Below, one piece after another: positions 22,136 to 33,401 of a stretch of DNA of 64,000 nt. The position numbers and the translations under genes are program-made. Numbering within the stretch: the stretch's first letter is position 1; every line of letters begins with the position of its first letter. The notes under the pieces are model-generated. The model did no database searches, was not told where the DNA came from, and was given only the letters and a program-made list of their open reading frames with translations. The stretch is from Stenocarpella maydis (lineage: Eukaryota; Ascomycota; Sordariomycetes; Diaporthales; Diaporthaceae): assembly GCA_002270565.1 (NCBI GenBank), contig NQMI01000132.1, positions 4,482 through 68,481 of the forward strand, read 5' to 3'.

Positions 22136-22230
22136 GGGCATGTGGAAGTTCCTCCTCTGGGTATGTGGAAGGCCCTTTGTTTGGGTATATAGAGGTCCCT
22201 CCTTTGGGTATGCGGAGGGGGTTCGCTGGA
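22136..22230 (+). repeat. Degenerate tandem repeat, period 23-24 bp, about 4 units
   Basis: Units begin at 22136, 22159, 22183 and 22206 with GGGCATGTGGA, GGGTATGTGGA, GGGTATATAGA and GGGTATGCGGA, each followed by a CCT-rich half. The last unit runs into a purine-rich GAGCGAGCGGAGCGAG segment. A related single motif (GGGCATGT) recurs near 22466. Confidence 0.7.
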
Positions 22231-22908
22231 GGAGCGAGCGGAGCGAGTGATGGAGGCGAACCCACTCTACGCCTGTTTAATCTGTAGTACTTGAATATTG
22301 TATGAATAGCTCCCAGGGTCCCGAGAGGGGCTTTCACCTGGTGTGTTACCCTGGGGGAGGTGTACATGTAGGGAAACTAGACGTCAAGATGGTCTTGATT
22401 CGGGCATCTGATGATGCATATATAGAGCTTGGAATACTCTGGTTGGGAAGGGTGCCTCCTCCTGGGCATGTTTAAACCACGGCACTCAGTCTCGGAGCGC
22501 TGGTTGTAGACTGCAAAGGGGCAAGGTGGTTAAAAAGGATACAGTACAGCAGTACACATTTTGTAGTCGCAGCCCTGTTTTCCATCCCAGGCCGTTACCT
22601 ACCTCACATTGCGCTTATGCACCCTCAGCCCACAGATGGGACAGAGGTGTTAGTTGAAATGGCCCTTTGTAACAAGGCAATCGACCGTGAGGACCATGAA
22701 GCAGAGAACATTGTGTGGGTGGAGTCCCGGTCCTTCTGAAGTCAGTGCTACCACTATGGGCAGTGCAACAGTGAAAACTCACCTGGTGCATTGATGACCG
22801 AGAGACTAACATTGGAACTGAAAACACTGGTCTGCAGGTGTGGCTAATTGCCTTGCAAGTCGTATATTTTCCTCATGCCCTCTTCCTTTGTACTTATTAC
22901 GGAGAGTA

Positions 22909-22974
22909 ATAACCCACCCCCTCCCCCAACCAAGAAGAGGGGGGGGGGGATTTTTTTTTTTAAAAAAAAAATCA
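22909..22974. repeat. Homopolymer palindromes: C-run/G-run and T-run/A-run
   Basis: A C-rich run (about 22915-22928) is followed by a run of ten or more G (22939-22949). Immediately after comes an inverted repeat of eleven T and ten A flanked by GA and TC (22949-22972). It could form nested hairpins, or be an error-prone assembly spot. Confidence 0.6.
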
Positions 22975-23493
22975 GATTGGAAAACGACTGGAAAAAAAAA
23001 ATTCAAACAAATCGTTGTATAATACTTCCTTTATGTTTTTCTTTCTCCACAAACCTCACCTGTAACTAATTTTGTCATGCGGATTTCTTGCCCTTCAAGA
23101 CGTCATGCTGACACCCTGGAGCCGCCACACTATAGCATGGGGAGAACCACACCAAAACATTAGAATTGCCCAGAACCGCTTCCAAAAGAAGAAAATACCC
23201 CCATTGTAGCTTATACAGCCGTGCCGCCACAAGCTTCCGTTACGGTGGCTGCATGTGTTATGCGCATAATCAACTGCAGAAGAGCAAGGCTGCAGTCTCA
23301 GGCTACCCGGCCCGCTCATTAAGAGAAAATAGCTTGATAAGCTTGGTTCTTCGTGTTATCATAACTCGTGTATCTGTCTAAAAGCCTCCAGGCAGATGCT
23401 CAAGAGCGCTGGCTCAGGCTCCGCACATGTACCGGGTGCCCTTTTGGATGGTCTTTGTTGTTCCAACGTACAGCACCCCAAAAGCCCCCCCTC

Positions 23494-25011
23494 TCACCTA
23501 GCCACGCCCTTGAGGCCTCCCATGACAATCTCAAACTCAGCTGCCCCCTCCAGCCCCGGCCCTGTTGAAGCAACGTGTGGCGCGAAAACGACCTTCATCC
23601 ACCTCCTCCACGTCTTCAGCGTAGGCGTAGCAGATGCACCAGCATCATCATCGAGAGCATATCTCGGCCTGCCGTATCGCGGCGCCTTGACGAGCGCGAT
23701 TCGGCAGGCCACCTGGGTCGCCCAGACTAGGCCGAGGCTGGGTGTCTTCAGCGACTGTGTCGACGGCGGCCAGGGCTCGTCGCCCCACCCCGTGAACCAC
23801 CTCTGCTGGTGGTCAAAGTTCAGCGCTGCCGGCGCCGGCAGGGGCGGGAAGTCTTCCATGGGCGGCGGCGGTATCTGCGGAGGGGGCTCGTCCTCCCCGT
23901 ATGACATGCTGGATGCGGGCAGCGCGTCGGCCATCGAGGACGTCGGCTCGACGTGCGGCAGAGGCGGCGGGTCCGGGTCCATACTCCGCGCCGCCAACGG
24001 TGAGCTTGCCTCTTGGTTCCTGCGCAGTTGGCCACCACCACCCGCAGCGCCGACGTGCTTGGCGTAGCCCGAGGGCGGTGGTGGATTCCTAGGCAGCACC
24101 GGGGCTCCAGCCCGATCGAACCGATCGGCGACCTGGTTCGAGACCACCACGGCGATGTTGTGGTTCCGCGCCAGGTCGCGGAGGAGCATGCCTAGCCGTA
24201 CGAGCTCCACACTACGGGCGCCCATGTTCTGGCCCGCGCTCCTGGCGCCGCTGGCGCCGCCGGGCGCATCGTTTGTAGCGGAGGCGGACCGGTCAAACTC
24301 AGCGCGGTAGTTGGCGGCCACACTGTCGAGCACGACGAGCCCGATATTGCGGCGCTCCACCAGCACCGGCACCTGGTACGTGAGGATGTGCTCCTGGGAC
24401 TCGAGATCCGGCGTGGTGGTGCTGCTGATGTTGTCGAGGGACGGCCTCTCGCCCGACGGAACGGAAGATGTGAGGGTGGGGTTGTTGCTGAGCATCTGCG
24501 TGAGGCGCCGCGTCGACAGGGACGCCTCGGTCGAGATGTAGAGCGCGTTGCGGCCGGTCCCGTGCGGCGGCGCGAGCTGCACGGCAAGGAGCAGCGAGAG
24601 GAGGAGCTGTGTCTTGCCGGCGCCGGCCTCGCCCGTCAGCTCCGTGATCTGGCCTGTGCGTACGCCGCCGCCGAGGGCCTTGTCGAGGACGGGGTCGAGC
24701 GTGCTGATCGTAGACGACGGCTGATGCTGCCGTGGTGGCTCGCCCAGGGCCTCAGCACCCTCGTCCTTGCCCGCCTGTGCTGCCGCCCCAGGGTCCCCGT
24801 CCTGGACGCCCAGGTCCGCGTGCAGCGCGGCCAAGATAGCGCCGCACAGCCTCTTCACGTCCAGGAGGGGCAGCTGCGTCCTCCTGCCAATGTCCGCCGC
24901 CTCGAGGGTCAAGAGCTCGCTCGTCGTTACCTGGTGCTTCTCCAGGCTCGGCATGAGGTTCGCATATTGGCTGGTCGGAAAATGCGGCAGGACGCGTGCA
25001 AGATCCGTCAT
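23494..25011 (-). CDS. RAD57: Rad57-like RecA-family recombination mediator
   Basis: Single exon of 505 residues. Rad55-Rad57 heterodimers help load Rad51 on single-stranded DNA during homologous recombination. The N-terminus has a helical domain; the RecA core starts near residue 100 (SSTISTLDPVLDKALGGGV). Walker A GEAGAGKT is at 127-134 and Walker B IGLVVLDS at 223-230. After the VVSNQVADRF strand there is a long Pro/Ser/Gly-rich insertion (about 330-430), then a C-terminal WATQVACRIALVK block as in Rad51 paralogues. The insertion is larger than in yeast Rad57. RAD55 and RLP1 paralogues are alternatives, but the N-terminal region and core order fit Rad57 best. Confidence 0.85.
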   Translation of the reverse strand: MTDLARVLPHFPTSQYANLMPSLEKHQVTTSELLTLEAADIGRRTQLPLLDVKRLCGAILAALHADLGVQDGDPGAAAQAGKDEGAEALGEPPRQHQPSSTISTLDPVLDKALGGGVRTGQITELTGEAGAGKTQLLLSLLLAVQLAPPHGTGRNALYISTEASLSTRRLTQMLSNNPTLTSSVPSGERPSLDNISSTTTPDLESQEHILTYQVPVLVERRNIGLVVLDSVAANYRAEFDRSASATNDAPGGASGARSAGQNMGARSVELVRLGMLLRDLARNHNIAVVVSNQVADRFDRAGAPVLPRNPPPPSGYAKHVGAAGGGGQLRRNQEASSPLAARSMDPDPPPLPHVEPTSSMADALPASSMSYGEDEPPPQIPPPPMEDFPPLPAPAALNFDHQQRWFTGWGDEPWPPSTQSLKTPSLGLVWATQVACRIALVKAPRYGRPRYALDDDAGASATPTLKTWRRWMKVVFAPHVASTGPGLEGAAEFEIVMGGLKGVAR

Positions 25012-26176
25012 GAGTGACGATTTGGTAGACGATATTAAAAAGACTCTTGCCCACCTTCCGGCCGTTTTAGACTCCGAGTCTTTGTGTAGAACGCGTTACG
25101 GTGTTGGGTTCCAGTGCGCCCGGGGTGAGTTTGGAGGTCGACTGTGACAGGCGCTGCCATCTAGCGTCGCCTACCAAGCAAACAAACAAAACATAGACCC
25201 CGGCCTGCAGAACCACCACAACAAAGCGAATATATGCCCCTTCAGTTCAACACATGCGCACACTTTCCCCTTGGTGTTTCTAGCCAGTTGTTGTATTGGC
25301 ATATCCGCAAACCCCACCCCCCCCGTCTTCCGTGCCGCCCGTGCCCTATCCCCCCGAGGGCGGGGGGTGTATTGACGATGAACAGGGCCAATAATGCTCT
25401 CGAGCCTCCTGCCCTGTCACTCGGGGACCTGGCCTGGGGTTCGGGGGACCTTTTGAGACGCGGGCTGGGCATGGGACCCCTCCTTCTCCCCCATGCCCAT
25501 CTCGTGGACCCCGTCCAGATACGAGAGAAACAAACAGAGAGAAACACGGCGGTAGTGCCCTGACGAACCCCCCCCCCCAATCCCCTCACACCCCACATGC
25601 CTTTACTCAGCCTTAGCCACATCGGGGGCCTCCCCACTGGCGTTCCCCGTGGGCCCCGGTGCTTCATTGCCTCGCGTCAGATGACGCACCCGTAGAGTAG
25701 CCCAGAGTGTGCGCAGCAATGGGTCTTCAGCCAGCCATCCCCACGGCTGAGACAGAGACCGAGGGGCAGCTGAAGAGCGTATTCCGGAGCATGCATGAAT
25801 CGCTAGGCGAGCCCACTTTTAGGCACTCCGGCCCGGCGAGGGGAGACTAGAGAGTGGGAAGGCGACGCTGTGGTAGATGATGGTTGACGGGGCGTGGGTC
25901 GTGTGTAATTCTCCGGACAGGTTCTTCCCCCTGGGGCCAAGGGGGGCCAAGCAGGCACGCATCATGACTGCTGCTTGACAAGATAAGCGAGCAAGGAGAA
26001 AGGAATGGAGAAACAACGTCCGTCCGTTACACCATGCTGTGCTTTCCGTGCCCGTCCCTCAGGCCCTGGGCCGAGATAGCCGTCCTCTTGCATCGGGGCC
26101 CTTCTCTCCCCCTCCCTCTCGCACACGCACGCACGCGCATCATCTATGGAGAGGCCTGCGCCCGAGGCTGTCTACC
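25012..26176. other. Intergenic region RAD57/URM1
   Basis: RAD57 promoter plus URM1 3' UTR, about 1.2 kb. It contains several C-runs (near 25315, 25350 and 25570). No gene seen. Confidence 0.5.
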
Positions 26177-27201
26177 CTAGCCCCCGTGCAGAGTAGACAC
26201 GAAGAGGATGTTATCACCGCCCTGGAGCTCGTACGACTCCTCGCCCTCTAGCTCCCAGTCCGCGTCGTTTATCAGGACAAGGATTCCCGGGCGGCTGGAG
26301 GCTTGAGCGTTAGCCATTCGGGACTCTCAATCTTGAGGGGAGAGGGCGTAGGTGCGTCAGGGGGAAAAAAACGCCTTGCGGCCAGGGTGGCGAGGACCGA
26401 GGCGAGGGCAAAAAGAAGATAAGACAAGACACGCTGGCGAGTGTCACATCGCAGCTGGAGGATCCGGGGTGTCGAGGAACAAAGAAAGAAGGAGTGAGCA
26501 CGCACATGTGGTTGTCCAGTACGAACAGCTCTTTCCTGCTGTCCTTCATGACGCGCTGGCAGAGGTAGTCGATGAGGTATGCGATGTTGACGGGCTTGCC
26601 GTCCTTGTCGCGGGCTGGGATGACGAGCTTGTGCTGCCGTTGGTCTGAGAACAGCATCTCGAGGCCGCCCCTGCGCAGGGTCAGTACAGGACTCTTGATA
26701 TCCCGCTCGTCTTCCCTCCTCTGCTCGATTCGGTGTCAAGGGTATACCGCCGAGTATCCATCCCTGTCCACAGGGACGGCGAGGCTTTCATGACTTGCAA
26801 AGAAGGAAAAAAAGAATCGCTTAATTTGTGTAACAAGAGGTCTATCTCTCATGGGCCACCCAGAATGAGACCATACTGAGTTGTCCCGATGGATCATGTG
26901 CGTTTCCTGCGGTCCGGAGCCACTGAGCCAGGGCTCGTGTTGGTGTTACCCTTGGGGTTACATCCATCCTCCCGGGAGGAACAGCATGGGATTGTGACAT
27001 GGCCTTTTCAAGAATGCTATGGTTGACGCAAAGTGCCATGGGGCCCCCACGAGACAGGCGAGTGGTTGGTGGGGTTGGAGGGCAGAGTAAAGAGGGGGTG
27101 GTTTTGGTAACGACCCAGGACAGCAAAAGTGCATCGACTTACGAGAACTCGACGGTGATGGACACCATCGGGGTTTCCTTGTCTGCGGTCGCCTCGGCCA
27201 T
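26177..27201 (-). CDS. URM1: Urm1, ubiquitin-related modifier
   Basis: Sulfur carrier for wobble-uridine thiolation of tRNAs and a protein modifier (urmylation). Minus-strand exons 27201-27143, 26670-26506 and 26294-26177 give 113 residues. Introns of 472 and 211 nt are long for this genome, so no single open frame shows the gene. The beta-grasp pattern is clear ([16 protein letters not shown], then [19 protein letters not shown]). The protein ends THLGG-style as STLHGG followed by the stop, which is the essential Gly-Gly for thiocarboxylation by Uba4. The exon 2/3 junction reads LDNH-I-RPGILV, matching the family. Confidence 0.93.
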
Positions 27202-27824
27202 CTTGGACAGATGAGAAAGCCGCCCTCAGCAGCCCTGGGCAGTATTTGCGCAGTAAGTAGTCGGTTTTGCGGAGGATGGTCGGTGCACAGTCTTTTGCGG
27301 CTCTGCGGGCGTCAGGTAGAAGCGAAAGTTTATTTTCGAGCTCAAACTAGTGTAGCAGAGGCTACGTAGAGTGGGCGCTCATACACTGTGCACCGTAGGA
27401 GATTACACTAGGAGAGGGCACAGTGCGATCTCGTGGCACAGTCTGTTCAAAATTTGGAGTCCCAAACTATCGCCAGTACCCTCACTCACAAGGTCGAGCC
27501 CGAATACAGATGCTCGATTTGCACCCCAACCCCCCCCCCCCCCGGGGACAAAAAAAAACACACCAATTGCCACGAGGACAAGAGCAATAGCTATACGCAC
27601 GCTCAGGAGAACTACCACGGGACCCAGACGAGATACAGGACCAGGCCTCGGCACAAGGAGAAAGAAAAGCCCCCCCCCCAATGATCTTATCCTAGCGCGC
27701 GCCATCAATCTCAAAACCATGGTGAAGAGGGGGCCGCAGGAAAAAAAAAAGTGGCAGGCTCATATTTTTATTAAGCTCTGGTATATGAGCATCCATCTCA
27801 GCCATTCTGGACCAATCAGAATTT
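27202..27824. other. Intergenic region URM1 promoter / tRNA upstream
   Basis: URM1 promoter and 5' flank of the tRNA. It holds a C-run followed by an A-run near 27533-27560. Open frames on both strands are C-run artefacts without domains. Confidence 0.45.
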
Positions 27825-27982
27825 GCCAGTATGGCCGAGGTAAGAATTTTCTCATCGACCCCCGATCCGTCTGAATACGCGCGCTCATACTTGCCCGATC
27901 AAAGTGGTCTAAGGCGGCAGATTTAAGCAATTAATACTCTGCTATCCGAAAGGATGCGTGCGTTCGAACCGCACTGCTGGCA
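27825..27982 (+). tRNA. tRNA-Leu(UAA) with D-loop insertion and anticodon-loop intron
   Basis: Acceptor GCCAGTA (27825-27831) pairs fully with TGCTGGC (27975-27981), with one G-U pair. Positions 8-9 are TG. D-stem GCC (27834-27836) pairs with GGC (27913-27915). Anticodon stem GCAGA/TCTGC (27917-27921, 27938-27942) holds loop TTTAAG, anticodon TAA at 27924-27926. A 9-nt intron follows (27928-27936) and contains TTA, which can pair with the anticodon. Class II variable arm ATCC-GAAA-GGAT, T-arm GTGCG-TTCGAAC-CGCAC, discriminator A, and a TTTT terminator at 27990-27993. The D-loop GAG..TGGTCTAA is split by 65 nt (27840-27904) that begin GTAAGA and end AAAG. The gene is either functional with a second intron or an interrupted pseudogene. 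Confidence 0.75.
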
Positions 27983-30322
27983 TCCAACCTTTTGTTTTGG
28001 AGCTTGACGCTTCTATTTTTTCTTCTATTTTTTTTTGTTCTGCAGATTAACTTTCTTCATTTTTCCCGCCCACTAGAGAACCGAGCCAGTCTCAAAGTCT
28101 CAATGTCTTCTCCCTGCTGCATTGGCTGCACGAGGTTGGGCCTTTCGAGGGTCTGGCATTATGGGCGGCCACAAATAGCCCTATCAGTACGTCTTGGGGT
28201 GTTTGAGCTCGCATTATTTCGACCGCGATGAGGCTAGAACAAAACATGCTGTACATATTATCCCAGAAGTCTTGGACCGGCAGGCCCATTGATGTATGTG
28301 CTGCTATATGGGACCGAACCGGCCACCAGTGGGTGTGTGTTGCAGAGCCTGCTCTCTCGCAATGGACGCTGGTCACAGCCCAACGTAAACCGCCTTGGTA
28401 CAAACCGCCTTGGCCGCAGACAAGCTGCGACCTAGCTGCTGGAGAGCTCTGGTTCCAGCCCGGTGCGTCACCTAGCGTCCCTTCTGTGCCCATTGCTCGC
28501 ATATGATGTGGCCTCTGGTCCCAGACGCTGTGCGTGCGTTGGTGGCCCTGCCTATAGATCCCGGCCCTAGCTCCTATGCCGACACATTGTTAGAGTTCTC
28601 TCCGAATCCTTGGCAACCTGGACCTCGAGCTCTTTTCCTGGTGAGGGGGGGGGTGCCAAGGGTTGCTGTTTCTCAGGAATCAGGATGCCGTGGGCGAGAG
28701 TTGCTTCCTCTCAGCCAGGCCCATGAGTGGGAAACCTCGCTCACAACATACACCATGCTCCTCTAATAAACACCACTCCGAAAACCTTGAACGGCAGTGG
28801 TGATTTTTGAGCATGTCGCTGAGTGGTGGACCCAGCCAGAGTTTGTCAGTAGAGAGCAGCCGAGATGCGTCCGCCTAGTGATGGGTTCCCAGTAGTCATC
28901 CAAGCTCGTACGAGTTTTGTTGAGCAAGCTGTCAATGCCCTGTTGTAACCTTTGTAACACGATAGCGATAAGAATTGCATACTGCCTGGTTACGTTACGC
29001 ATCCGTGATAAGCAGAACCGTTCTTGCATTATGCCTGTCAGGGAACCTTCGGCATATAGTGTCATGGTGTCTCGGGCCGAGCGATCCCAGCTGGCAGTTT
29101 TTTTTTCTTTCTTCCGCCTTCCTCTCTTCTTTTCTTCGGTTTTTTTTTTAGCGAGCGTGAAGCTGGTCAGTGGGTTACCCGAAGCATCTCGGACCTGTGT
29201 GACTGGAAGCCTCCGAGCTTCCTTTCAGGGACATTTTGTAGTGTAGATACGTATGTGGCGTTGAGCAAGAAAAGAATAAGTCATCGAGCGAGACGGAGAG
29301 AGATACACAATAGAGAGAGGCGGCGTCGACGAGCTCGACCATGGCGGTGGAGGCCGAGCGAACGGGTGAGACACAGGCTCCAGGCTCGCAGACTGGCAGA
29401 CTGGCAGACTATCCAGCTGATTTCTGCGGGCGGCATATGGGTATTCAGGCACAGCATTCCCCCCGGTTGATGCCACGGTAGCAGAGGAGACGCATGAGAA
29501 GAACAGGTAGGCAGGCAGGCCCCGCAAAGTGTCGGGCTGCGGCGAGGAACACCACGCGCCGGACGCCATGATAAACACTGCGGGCCATGTGCCGTGCTGA
29601 AAGGAAATGAGGTACTGTCGGCGGCCCCGGGCGCGAAGGAGATTTGATTTCAGGTTGGTTCCCGAGCCAGATCTAGCAGATGTGGCGAGTGTCTGAGGCT
29701 CTTGGTGGACGTGCGACTACACCATATGTTTGGTCTGAAGGGGGCTGAGAAGCGCTTGTTCATAGTAGCAAAGTGTATAAGAGCCCTAACGCAGTCGTCC
29801 CGACTCCCGGCAGGGCGATGCGAGATCTCTCGAGGTCTAGATCGCCTTGGACCACCTGGAGAGCGGACGGGTTCCATGCGGGAGGAGCGCGCCTGGGCAG
29901 GCCGCGATTCGCTTAAGCTTTGCAAGTCAGGGACCTTGGATGTTCCCGTGGAAAGGTCTAGACCGCCAGGGGGAAAACGTGGGGAGCATACAAAGAGGGC
30001 AGCCATATCGCTGTCGCCGGCTTGTCTGGGCGACGTGACAGGTTTTCTGCAGCCACGGAGCAGCAGATGAGATGCATCAACTTTGCTGTTGCTGCTGCCG
30101 GTGGAGGATGAGGTGGTGATCTTGATAGTAGGCGCGACGCGGGACAGCATGACAACAACAGAGGTCGCGCCCACTGACAGTCACCCAAGACCGCACACAT
30201 GTACCAGTTCACATGTAATCAGCGGCCGGGGTGATAAATGGGGCCACCACTTTATTAGCCGGGCACGGGTGATGCCACTTGCTGATGGATGGTGAGGTTA
30301 TTCTCGGTACTTGGTTAGAGTT

Positions 30323-30327
30323 CACAA

Positions 30328-30366
<39 letters not shown>

Positions 30367-30390
30367 AACACACACGCACGCACACACAAG
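30323..30390. repeat. CA dinucleotide microsatellite
   Basis: A nearly pure (CA)n tract of about 68 bp with CAAA and CG interruptions. Confidence 0.9.
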
Positions 30391-30880
30391 GCACGCAATG
30401 CGATGAAAGACACCCAACAAGGACCCAAGGTCGCCGAGGTCATGCGAGCCTGGAGGGGGTGGGAGCTTGGCAACCTGCACGACAAGAGGGAGCAGCCAGT
30501 CAGTCATCTTGCCTCTCAAGTCAAATTCATTTCAAGTGGGCAGAAATGTGACGAGGCCAGGGACTGCTGCCTCGACCCCTCGGCTCGATCCGCGGCGAGC
30601 TGAGACCCCATCCAGCGAGCTGTAGTATACATAGTATCGTGTACATATACACTAGTACCGTGGTGGTATGGGTAATTTTGGGCGCCCAAGCCCCACTGGG
30701 GCCCACCGGCACTTCCTCTCTCAGAGCTGGCAAAAAGCTACAAAACGCACGATGATATCAGGTAGACTCGGTAGGGGTGCCCTTTTTTCTGTACGATACC
30801 ATAGTACTACCGTCTTCTACCTTTTTGGGCGGGTACCCAGCCATGGACTTGATAATTAGCTACTGTGTGGGCAGGCAGGG

Positions 30881-30908
30881 CTGGCTGGCTGGCTGGCTGG
30901 CTGGCTGG
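30881..30908. repeat. CTGG tetranucleotide array, 7 units
   Basis: Seven perfect CTGG units directly after two GCAGG units. Confidence 0.9.
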
Positions 30909-33401
30909 GAGATGACGGGTATCATCCAAGAGGAGAGACGAGACGGAAGAGGCCGCCGCACTCAGCGCCAGCGCAAAAAAAAAAAAAAAACCGCATCCCC
31001 AGCGCTGGATGAGCGAGGGATTGTTGGCAGCAGGACTGGAGCCGGCTACGTAATAAGACTGGGTGGAGAACGGGAGACGGTGGAGCCTAGATGGGCAGCA
31101 AGACTGCGCGACTGATCAGAACTGAAAAGGCCTGAAGTGAAGTGACAGGTGAGGAGGCTGATCGTCGTCAATCCCCCCCCAAATGAGGGACGACGAGCCT
31201 GGTGAGAAGATCCTTAAACAACCCCTCCTCCCCACCGCCTCCATCAATTCTCGGACAGTGGCCTTTTTTTCCTTCCCCCCTTCTTCTGATTTCTCTCTCT
31301 GTGTCGCCTGGGCTGCCTGGGTCTGTGTGTTGCAGTGTGTTCATGCACGTGTGCCTGTGTGTCGTCTTGTGTCGTTCCCACACTTGTAAAGCATACAGGC
31401 GGGCTGACTGCAGACACACACTCACTCACACACACACACATTAGGTATATACATAACAGAATCAGATGCAGCCAGGGCATTCATTGGGTGGGTGTTGATG
31501 CCGAACGGATGGACGGGTGATGACGCTCGAGTGGTTGGCGGGTTTGTTTTGAGTTTCTCTTGCAGTTTCGGGGGAGGATGAGGCACCTACCTCATCGGGC
31601 AAGCGCCCGGGCCAATCAGTGCGGCGCTAGAGCTCGTGGGGGAATGATGGGCACCGCATCCTTCCCTACCAGCGGTGCACATGGCCACTGGGGCCGACTC
31701 CTTCCTTGACTGCTTGAGCGGCCCTTCCTAGCGTAGTCCTCCTGGGCCCTTCCCTGTTGCCGCCGCTGTGGGTGCTCACGGTGGCAGGTGGCAGGCAGGC
31801 AGGGCTGGCAGGCTAGCAGGGCTGGGCAGGCTGGACAGGGGGACGCAGGGTGGATGACGAAGGTGGGCTGCAGCCGCTGCACCAGTCACCAGCGTCAAGA
31901 CTGACAGGCTGAAGGACTCTTGTACAAGTTTGAGGATAGGAGGGACGGTACAGTGGGCGCCCAGGAGAAGTGAGGTGGGTGAGTTGGCGCTGGCCTGGCG
32001 CTGGCGCTGGCCTGCCGTGCAGCCGGGACAAGAGTGGTACCTCGGCTGGCGTGCGGAACTCGCAGCATCGGCCATGTACCTTGCCTCGCTCCTGCTCCTC
32101 CTCCTGCTCCTGCTCCCTCTGTACATAGTATGATGCTGTCATGGTACACACACGGTCTCTTCTGTCTCTTGCTGCACAGACAGCTCTCCCGCCAGCAAAG
32201 CAGACCAAGGCCGTGCAAGCAGCCAGTGCGAGAAGAAAGAGTGCCCAGCCAACGGCGCAACTGACTTGGCTGCCAGGTAGGTTAGGCACTCTTACCTTCG
32301 CACTTTGCAAGGTTGCCGCGTTCGTCACCTTTCCCTCCCCTCGCCATTTTACCTAGGTACGGAGTACCTCGCTCACCATTTGCCTACCTGCACTAGATTT
32401 TATGTGTGTAGGTATTATTTTATCCCACCTCATCTGGTTCGGCCCTGCGATTCAAGCCGCCAGCATCCGCCCTATCCTATCCATCTCAGATCCTCCCCAT
32501 TTCTGGACCATGCCGCGCTGGCCAGAGTCACTCTCCTCCGGGTCTCACCTTGTCATGCTCGGCTCGCCAATTCTCTCGACATCTCCTCTGTGAGCCTCTA
32601 CCTCTACCTCTGCGTCCGCATCCACATCCACACCACCTGCAACCTACCTGGCCTGGCCTGCACCAGCTAGCTGCACCTGCAACCTGCAGCCTGCACCTGC
32701 ACCTTCCAGCCTTCCTAACAATTTGACCTGCATTTCTCGTATCCATACTGTTAGATTATAGCCTACTACGGAGTACAGCCGCCCCTTCTGCCCCAACATC
32801 CTCGTCTCGTCTCCAGCAACGAGGCACCAAAAGAGAGAGAAGAAAAGAAAAAAGCTCTTCGCTCTGGCCACCCTTCAGCAATCGCTACATTCCTGACAGT
32901 TCCTACTGGGGCCCAACCCAAAGCCGAACCAGTCTCCCCTAGAATTCCGCCCACGACGACATCCTCGACTGCTGGATAAAGACGCATGCACGCACGATCG
33001 CTCACTCGCTCGCTCACACTATCGACGCACGCACGCACGCAGTATCTACCCCGTCACAACGCACCGCCGCCAATTCCCCGCCGCACCGGTTGCTTTTCTC
33101 GGTTACGTACCCGCCCAATCCACAAACACCTGAAGTCCGGGCCCAACAACAACCCGAGTCGCCCTCGCCCTCGCCCTCGAATCGATAATCGCACATTGAT
33201 CTCGAGCGCATACGCATATTGCATACTGCATACCGCCAGCCGCCGCGCTCTCGCCCTGGCGATAGCCATCCGACCTCTACCGTCGCGTCTGCTCGGGCTA
33301 TGGTCTAAGGCGCAGTATCGGCAGGATCTCGACAACCTGCCTCCAACCAGGGGCTATAACATCTCACCCATTCACGAGGCTCACCCCGCGCTGGCAGCGA
33401 T

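Larger units (their letters stand above)
20380..23493. other. Gene-free stretch between HSP70 promoter and RAD57
   Basis: About 3.1 kb without a supported gene. It contains the tandem repeat at 22136-22230 and the homopolymer palindrome at 22909-22974. Composition from about 21.0 to 23.3 kb is AT-richer than the genes. Open frames here, such as one at 21591-21833, have no recognisable domain. It could hide old transposon debris. Confidence 0.5.
27983..33401. other. Long gene-free region upstream of SKN7
   Basis: About 5.4 kb without a supported gene. It holds many simple repeats: a CA array at 30323-30390, CTGG x7 at 30881-30908, a CA run at about 31420-31440, A- and T-runs, and Gly/Cys-like shadows caused by CAGG/CTGG richness. 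The last kilobase (about 32.3-33.4 kb) is C/T-rich with few ATGs and probably includes a long SKN7 5' leader. Confidence 0.5.

Noticed and set aside
22923..22975. Possible CRISPR or phage-like repeat
   Set aside because: Only homopolymer palindromes without spacers; a CRISPR array is not expected in a fungus and none is present.
27371..27874. 167-residue + strand open frame overlapping the tRNA-Leu start
   Set aside because: Driven by C- and A-runs and runs into the tRNA gene; no domain.
27884..27982. tRNA-Leu starting at 27884 with a decayed acceptor stem
   Set aside because: First reading; replaced when a perfectly pairing acceptor strand was found at 27825-27831, leaving a D-loop insertion instead.
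31813..32328. 171-residue minus-strand open frame with a hydrophobic stretch
   Set aside because: Lies in CAGG/CTGG-rich repeats; the rest is low complexity and no family is recognised.
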